Below are positions 29,718-33,817 of a stretch of DNA of 33,817 nucleotides, piece after piece (the stretch's first letter is position 1; every line of letters starts with the position of its first letter). Below the pieces are notes generated by a model. That model searched no databases. It saw nothing but the letters and a program-made list of their open reading frames with translations, and was not told the DNA's origin. The position numbers were made by a program, and so were the translations under genes. Source of the stretch: Acidobacteriota bacterium. GTDB lineage: Bacteria > Actinomycetota > Actinomycetes > S36-B12 > CAIYMF01. The stretch lies in NCBI GenBank assembly GCA_025449595.1, contig JANWJC010000027.1, positions 1-33,817 of the forward strand. Reading direction: 5' to 3'.

Positions 29718-30877
29718 GGCGAATCGGCCCCCAGAATCCGTCTGACCGACACGGCCACCCGCGGCGCGATGTCGTCCAGGGCCAGCTCGATGCTGACGGC
29801 GTCCAGGGCCCGGGCCGCGCCGGGCATGCCCCAGACCGCCGAGCTCTGCTCGTCCTGCCCGATGGTGACCGCGCCCTGCTGGCGCATCTCGAGCAGGCCG
29901 GCCGCCCCGTCGCGACCCATTCCGGTCAACAGGACCCCGATCGCATTGGGGCCACAGGCCTGCGCCACGTTGTGGAACGTGATGTCCACCTCGGGGACGT
30001 GCAGCTGCCCGGGGCGCGGCTCGGTCAGGCGCACCCGGAGGCCCGGACCGAGCTCGAGGTTGGCACCGCTGGGTGCGAGCAGCACGTGACCGGCACGAAG
30101 CCGCTCACCGTGCGCCGCCACCGAGACCGGGGCGGCGATCGTGGCGTCGAGCCAGGCGGCGAGGCTGGCAACGAAGCCTTCGGCCATGTGCTGGACGATG
30201 AGGACGGCAGCGGGCAGGTCGGCCGGCAGTCCCGCGAGCACCGCCGCCAGCGCGGGAGGTCCGCCGGTGGACGCGCCGATCGCGACGACGGGCAGCAGGT
30301 CGGTGCTCCGCGCAGTGGCCGGCGTACCGCTGCGCCGGCGGGCGGGCTCGTGGCCGGCCGCGACGCTGTCGGCAGCAGGCCCACCGGGCCCGGACGTACG
30401 TCCCCGCGCTCGGTCCCGCAACCGGCCCCGGGGGTGCGTGATGACTCGGACGCGACTGGCGAAGAGCAGCTGACGGGCCAACAGGTCCCCGTACGCGGCC
30501 GAACCGAGTGCTTCCGCGGTCGAGGCGATCACGTCGACCGCGCCACCGGCGATGGCCTCGTCCGGGTCCTGGGCCGCCGCCCCGGTGAGCACGATCGGCA
30601 GTGGGCACCTGGCCATTACCTGCTCCACGACCTCCAGGCCACCGGCACCGGACGCCAGGTCGAGCAGGATCACGCGTGGTCGGTGGTCGGCGATCAGGGT
30701 CTGGACTTCGTCGGGGTCCCGGGCCGCGCCGCAGACGTTCAGCCCTCGGTCGGTGAGCAGCTGGGCCAGGCGGACCTGCCGCGTCCCCGCGGCCACGATC
30801 ACCACGGACAGCGCGACGTCGACCGTCTGCGGGGCCCACGGCGTCGTGGTCACGACCGGTTGCGCCGCAGGCTGCAC
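29714..30877 (-). CDS. cheB: CheB-type chemotaxis protein-glutamate methylesterase
   Basis: Catalytic motifs IGASTGGPPAL, IVQHMAEGF, LLTGMGRDGAAGL; N-terminal receiver-like domain; stop overlaps cheR start (GTGA). Confidence 0.93.
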   Translation of the reverse strand: MQPAAQPVVTTTPWAPQTVDVALSVVIVAAGTRQVRLAQLLTDRGLNVCGAARDPDEVQTLIADHRPRVILLDLASGAGGLEVVEQVMARCPLPIVLTGAAAQDPDEAIAGGAVDVIASTAEALGSAAYGDLLARQLLFASRVRVITHPRGRLRDRARGRTSGPGGPAADSVAAGHEPARRRSGTPATARSTDLLPVVAIGASTGGPPALAAVLAGLPADLPAAVLIVQHMAEGFVASLAAWLDATIAAPVSVAAHGERLRAGHVLLAPSGANLELGPGLRVRLTEPRPGQLHVPEVDITFHNVAQACGPNAIGVLLTGMGRDGAAGLLEMRQQGAVTIGQDEQSSAVWGMPGAARALDAVSIELALDDIAPRVAVSVRRILGADSP

Positions 30878-30967
30878 CGACGCACCTCTTCTACTCGCCC
30901 CCCGACGAACCGGCGATGCTCGCCGCTCGACGACGCGTCTGCCTCGCACCCTGTCAGTCGGCGCGTC

Positions 30968-31031
30968 GGGGCCGGCGCTTGAGTTCGGCCGGCCGTCCCG
31001 GGGCCGGCGCATGAGCAGGCCGGCCCGTCCC
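30968..31031. repeat. 32-bp GC-rich tandem repeat x2 (plus partial third copy to about 31052) upstream of cheB
   Basis: ggggccggcgcttgagttcggccggccgtccc / ggggccggcgcatgagcaggccggcccgtccc. Confidence 0.8.
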
Positions 31032-31068
31032 GGGCCGGAATCGGCCGGGTCCGAACGGGTGGCCGGGA

Positions 31069-31737
31069 TCAGGTGAGTGAGAACGGGGCCGGTGCCGAAC
31101 TTACGTTCCCGTTGCGGCCGATGAGCGTGTACGACCCTGCGCTCGCGGCGGGCTGGTTCGCCGGGCAGCCCTGCGCCGAGGCACGGCCGGGCCAGGTGAC
31201 GCTGACTGAATACGACTGGCCGGCGGCGATCGTGGCCGGGCCCGCCGCCCCGCCGGGACTGCAGTCGTCACTGGACCAGAACTTCGTGCCGCCCTTGTTG
31301 ATGATCAGAGTGTTGGGCAGCGCGCCCACGTCGCGCACGCAGGCGTGCGACGAGGTGTTCGTGATCTGCATCCGCAGCTTCGGCGTCGACCCGACCGGAT
31401 AGGTGGCCGCGTCCGTGGATGCGGTGACCGAGATGTCGGAGTCCTTGCACTTCGGGGTCGTGGCGGTCGGCGTGCTCGTCGGGGTCTTGCTGGGGGCAGC
31501 GGATTCCTGCTTCGTCGGGGTCGCCGACGGGGTGGGGGTCGCGGACTGCTTCGAGGCCGAGGGAGTGGGTGAGGCGGACACCGAGGGGCTCGCGACCGGC
31601 GCCGTACCGCCGCTGCGGCCCCCGATGAGCCACACCGCTCCGCCGATGATGAGGACCACGACGATCGCGACCAGGACCCGGCGCACCCAGTAGACGCTCG
31701 GGGGCTGCGGCCCGACCGGGTGGATCACATGGCTCAC
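31069..31737 (-). CDS. Membrane-anchored extracytoplasmic protein with Ser/Thr/Pro-rich linker
   Basis: Single TM VLVAIVVVLIIGGAVWLIGG, STP linker, C-terminal beta-rich domain with Cys residues. Confidence 0.88.
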   Translation of the reverse strand: MSHVIHPVGPQPPSVYWVRRVLVAIVVVLIIGGAVWLIGGRSGGTAPVASPSVSASPTPSASKQSATPTPSATPTKQESAAPSKTPTSTPTATTPKCKDSDISVTASTDAATYPVGSTPKLRMQITNTSSHACVRDVGALPNTLIINKGGTKFWSSDDCSPGGAAGPATIAAGQSYSVSVTWPGRASAQGCPANQPAASAGSYTLIGRNGNVSSAPAPFSLT

Positions 31738-31811
31738 GGGGTGGACGCTACCGGGCAGGCGGGCCGGATCGGGGGCACACTCACCGGAGCCGTCGCGCAG
31801 AATGGCTGACC

Positions 31812-32816
31812 GTGACGCGAGCCCACCGCCCTCCGGACCCGTCCGGAGCCGTGCCGGAACGGGCCGAGCGCGTCGTCGCCGAGGTCCTGGGCTGGTACGC
31901 CGGCCATCAGCGAGACCTGCCCTGGCGAAGCGCGGACCGCACCCCTTGGGGAGTGCTGGTCAGCGAGGTCATGCTGCAGCAGACGCCGGTGGACCGCGTC
32001 GTCCCGTACTGGACGAGCTGGTTGCAGCGCTGGCCCACGCCGAGGCGGTTGGCCGGGTCCACCACGGCCGACGCCGTCCGGGCGTGGGGCCGGCTGGGCT
32101 ACCCGAGGCGGGCGCTACGACTGCACGCGGCGGCGCTCGCGTGCGTGGAGCGGTTCGGCGGCGCGGTGCCGTCCTCGTACGAGGACCTGCGGACCCTGCC
32201 CGGCGTCGGTGACTACACGGCGGCTGCCGTGGTGGCGTTCGGCTTCGGCGGCGCAGCGGTCGTGCTGGACACGAACGTGCGTCGGGTGCTGGCCCGGGTC
32301 TTCGTCGGGCGGGCCCTGCCCGGGCCGTCGGTGACGGTGGCCGAACGGGTGCTCGGCGCAGCGGTGCTGCCCGTGGGCCCGCGGGTCGCCGCGACCTGGT
32401 CCGTCGCCGTCATGGAGCTCGGCGCCCTGGTCTGCACGGCGAGATCACCGGACTGCGGTGGTTGCCCGATCGCGCCGGACTGCCGTTGGTTGGCCGCGGG
32501 CAGCCCGCCGGCGCAGGGTCCGGCCCGGCCGACGCAGCGCTTCACCGGCACCGACCGGCAGGTTCGGGGCCTGCTGCTTGCCGTGCTGCGCGAGGACGAC
32601 GCGGCTGTGCCCTCCCACCGGCTCGACACGGTGTGGCCCGACCCGGTGCAGCGGGACCGTGCCCTGGCCACGCTTGTGGCCGACGGGCTGGCCGAGGCGC
32701 TGCCCGGGGGTACGTACCAGCTGCCTCAGCGCGGGTCGCGCCACAGGGTGTCGACGGTCGGGCCGTCGTACGGCAACGAGAACCTGTCCACGCGGCGAAA
32801 GCCCACCGACTCATAG
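31812..32816 (+). CDS. mutY: A/G-specific adenine glycosylase
   Basis: VSEVMLQQTPVDRVVPYW, LPGVGDYTAAAVVAF, FeS cluster CTARSPDCGGCPIAPDC. Confidence 0.95.
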   Translation: MTRAHRPPDPSGAVPERAERVVAEVLGWYAGHQRDLPWRSADRTPWGVLVSEVMLQQTPVDRVVPYWTSWLQRWPTPRRLAGSTTADAVRAWGRLGYPRRALRLHAAALACVERFGGAVPSSYEDLRTLPGVGDYTAAAVVAFGFGGAAVVLDTNVRRVLARVFVGRALPGPSVTVAERVLGAAVLPVGPRVAATWSVAVMELGALVCTARSPDCGGCPIAPDCRWLAAGSPPAQGPARPTQRFTGTDRQVRGLLLAVLREDDAAVPSHRLDTVWPDPVQRDRALATLVADGLAEALPGGTYQLPQRGSRHRVSTVGPSYGNENLSTRRKPTDS

Positions 32817-33325
32817 CGCGCCAGGTTCGCCGGGTTGGACGACTCCAGGTAGGCAGGGCGCCCGACCGCGTCGAGCTCGGCGAGGTCGGCCCGCAGCAGC
32901 GCCATGCCCACACCACGGCCCCGGTGGGCCGGGTTCGTCGCGAAGATGTCGAGGTACTGGTGCTCGGCTTCGGGGCGGTGCTGCTCGAACACGGCGTAGA
33001 CCTCCGGCATCACCGCGCCCCAGTCCCCCATGACCGCCGCGGCCAGCTGGTCGGCGTGCGCCTCGTCCTCGGCCAGCACCTCCGGCGCACCCGGCGGCAG
33101 CCACAGGGTCACCGCCGCCCCGCCGTCGGCGACCCGGCCTGCGCCGGCGGCCACCGCGGCCCGGGCGTACTGCGCCCAGTAGCTCGCCCGCAGCTCACGA
33201 GAGGGCACGGGGTCACCGAAGATCCACGCCCAGGTCGGGTCGTCCTCGAACGCCTCGGCCAGCGTGCGGGCCGTGGCGTCGATGTCGGCGACGGTCATGG
33301 GGCGTACGACCACCGGGTCGACCAC
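32726..33325 (-). CDS. GNAT family N-acetyltransferase
   Basis: VVVRPMTVADIDATARTLAEAF, DIFATNPAHRGRGVGMALLRADL, YLESSNPANLARYESVGF. Confidence 0.95.
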   Translation of the reverse strand: MVDPVVVRPMTVADIDATARTLAEAFEDDPTWAWIFGDPVPSRELRASYWAQYARAAVAAGAGRVADGGAAVTLWLPPGAPEVLAEDEAHADQLAAAVMGDWGAVMPEVYAVFEQHRPEAEHQYLDIFATNPAHRGRGVGMALLRADLAELDAVGRPAYLESSNPANLARYESVGFRRVDRFSLPYDGPTVDTLWRDPR

Positions 33326-33349
33326 GTGCCCTCTCTTCGCTGCGTCTTG

Positions 33350-33817
33350 TCAGTCGCTGACGGGTTCGTCCCCCGGCGTCGTGGGCTCGGCGGCTGCACC
33401 GGCTCCCACGGGTACGACATCGGGCAACGCGGCCTTGGGCTCGCTGCGGAACGTGAACTCCCGCGTGTCGCCCTCACCCTGCACATCGACCACGACGATC
33501 GTGCCCGGCAACAGCTCACCGAACAGGATCCGCTCGGAGAGCTGGTCCTCGATCTCGCGCTGGATGGTGCGTCGCAGCGGCCGGGCACCCAGGACCGGGT
33601 CGTAGCCGCGCTCGGCGAGCAGCGCCTTGGCGCCCACGGTGAGCTCGATGCCCATGTCCTTGTCCCGCAGCCGGCCGTCGAGCTTGGCCATCATCAGGTC
33701 GACGATCGTCACGATCTCGTCCGGTGTCAGCTGGTGGAACACGATGGTGTCGTCGATGCGGTTGAGGAACTCGGGCCGGAAGTGCTGCTTGAGCTCGTCG
33801 TGCACCTTGTTCTTCAT
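33350..33817 (-). CDS. clpC: ATP-dependent Clp protease ATPase subunit ClpC, C-terminal part (5' end outside window)
   Basis: FRPEFLNRIDDTIVFHQL, ERGYDPVLGARPLRRTIQREIEDQLSERIL. Confidence 0.97.
   Translation of the reverse strand: MKNKVHDELKQHFRPEFLNRIDDTIVFHQLTPDEIVTIVDLMMAKLDGRLRDKDMGIELTVGAKALLAERGYDPVLGARPLRRTIQREIEDQLSERILFGELLPGTIVVVDVQGEGDTREFTFRSEPKAALPDVVPVGAGAAAEPTTPGDEPVSD

Noticed and set aside
31450-31610. G/T-rich low-complexity tract
   Set aside because: Explained as the S/T/P-rich linker of the anchored protein on the minus strand.

Overview
High-GC (about 70% by eye) actinobacterial chromosome segment, gene-dense, with no rRNA, tRNA, CRISPR array, transposase or prophage recognised. 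Left part: cytochrome c biogenesis/heme block, mostly minus strand (ccsB, resB, ccdA, TlpA/ResA-like thioredoxin, histidine phosphatase, hemD fusion, a small coupled ORF, rex), followed by a secreted beta-helix protein, glutaredoxin-like protein, AMP-ligase, HAD-IB phosphatase, PlsC-type acyltransferase, NAD-epimerase, bS22, BldC/excisionase-like HTH, acuC, proC and proline dehydrogenase. Right part: GNAT, P-loop kinase, TetR, TIM-barrel isomerase, CtpE-like P-type ATPase, Ppx/GppA, Cys-rich conserved protein, radA, disA, a cheB-cheR-cheW module, an anchored secreted protein, mutY, GNAT and the 3' end of clpC. Main observations: (1) hemA, hemC, hemB and hemL are missing from their expected rex-hem positions; an 89-aa ORF joined to rex and hemD by GTGA overlaps sits there and may be a hemA/hemC deletion remnant; (2) a chemosensory gene set beside the c-di-AMP synthase gene disA, with a CheB whose receiver has lost its acidic pair and a CheR with a TPR-like C-terminus; (3) a fully overlapping ppx / Ca-type P-ATPase / isomerase / tetR operon; (4) several unexplained palindromes and short tandem repeats between genes. 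All calls come from reading the sequence and supplied ORFs; no searches were run.
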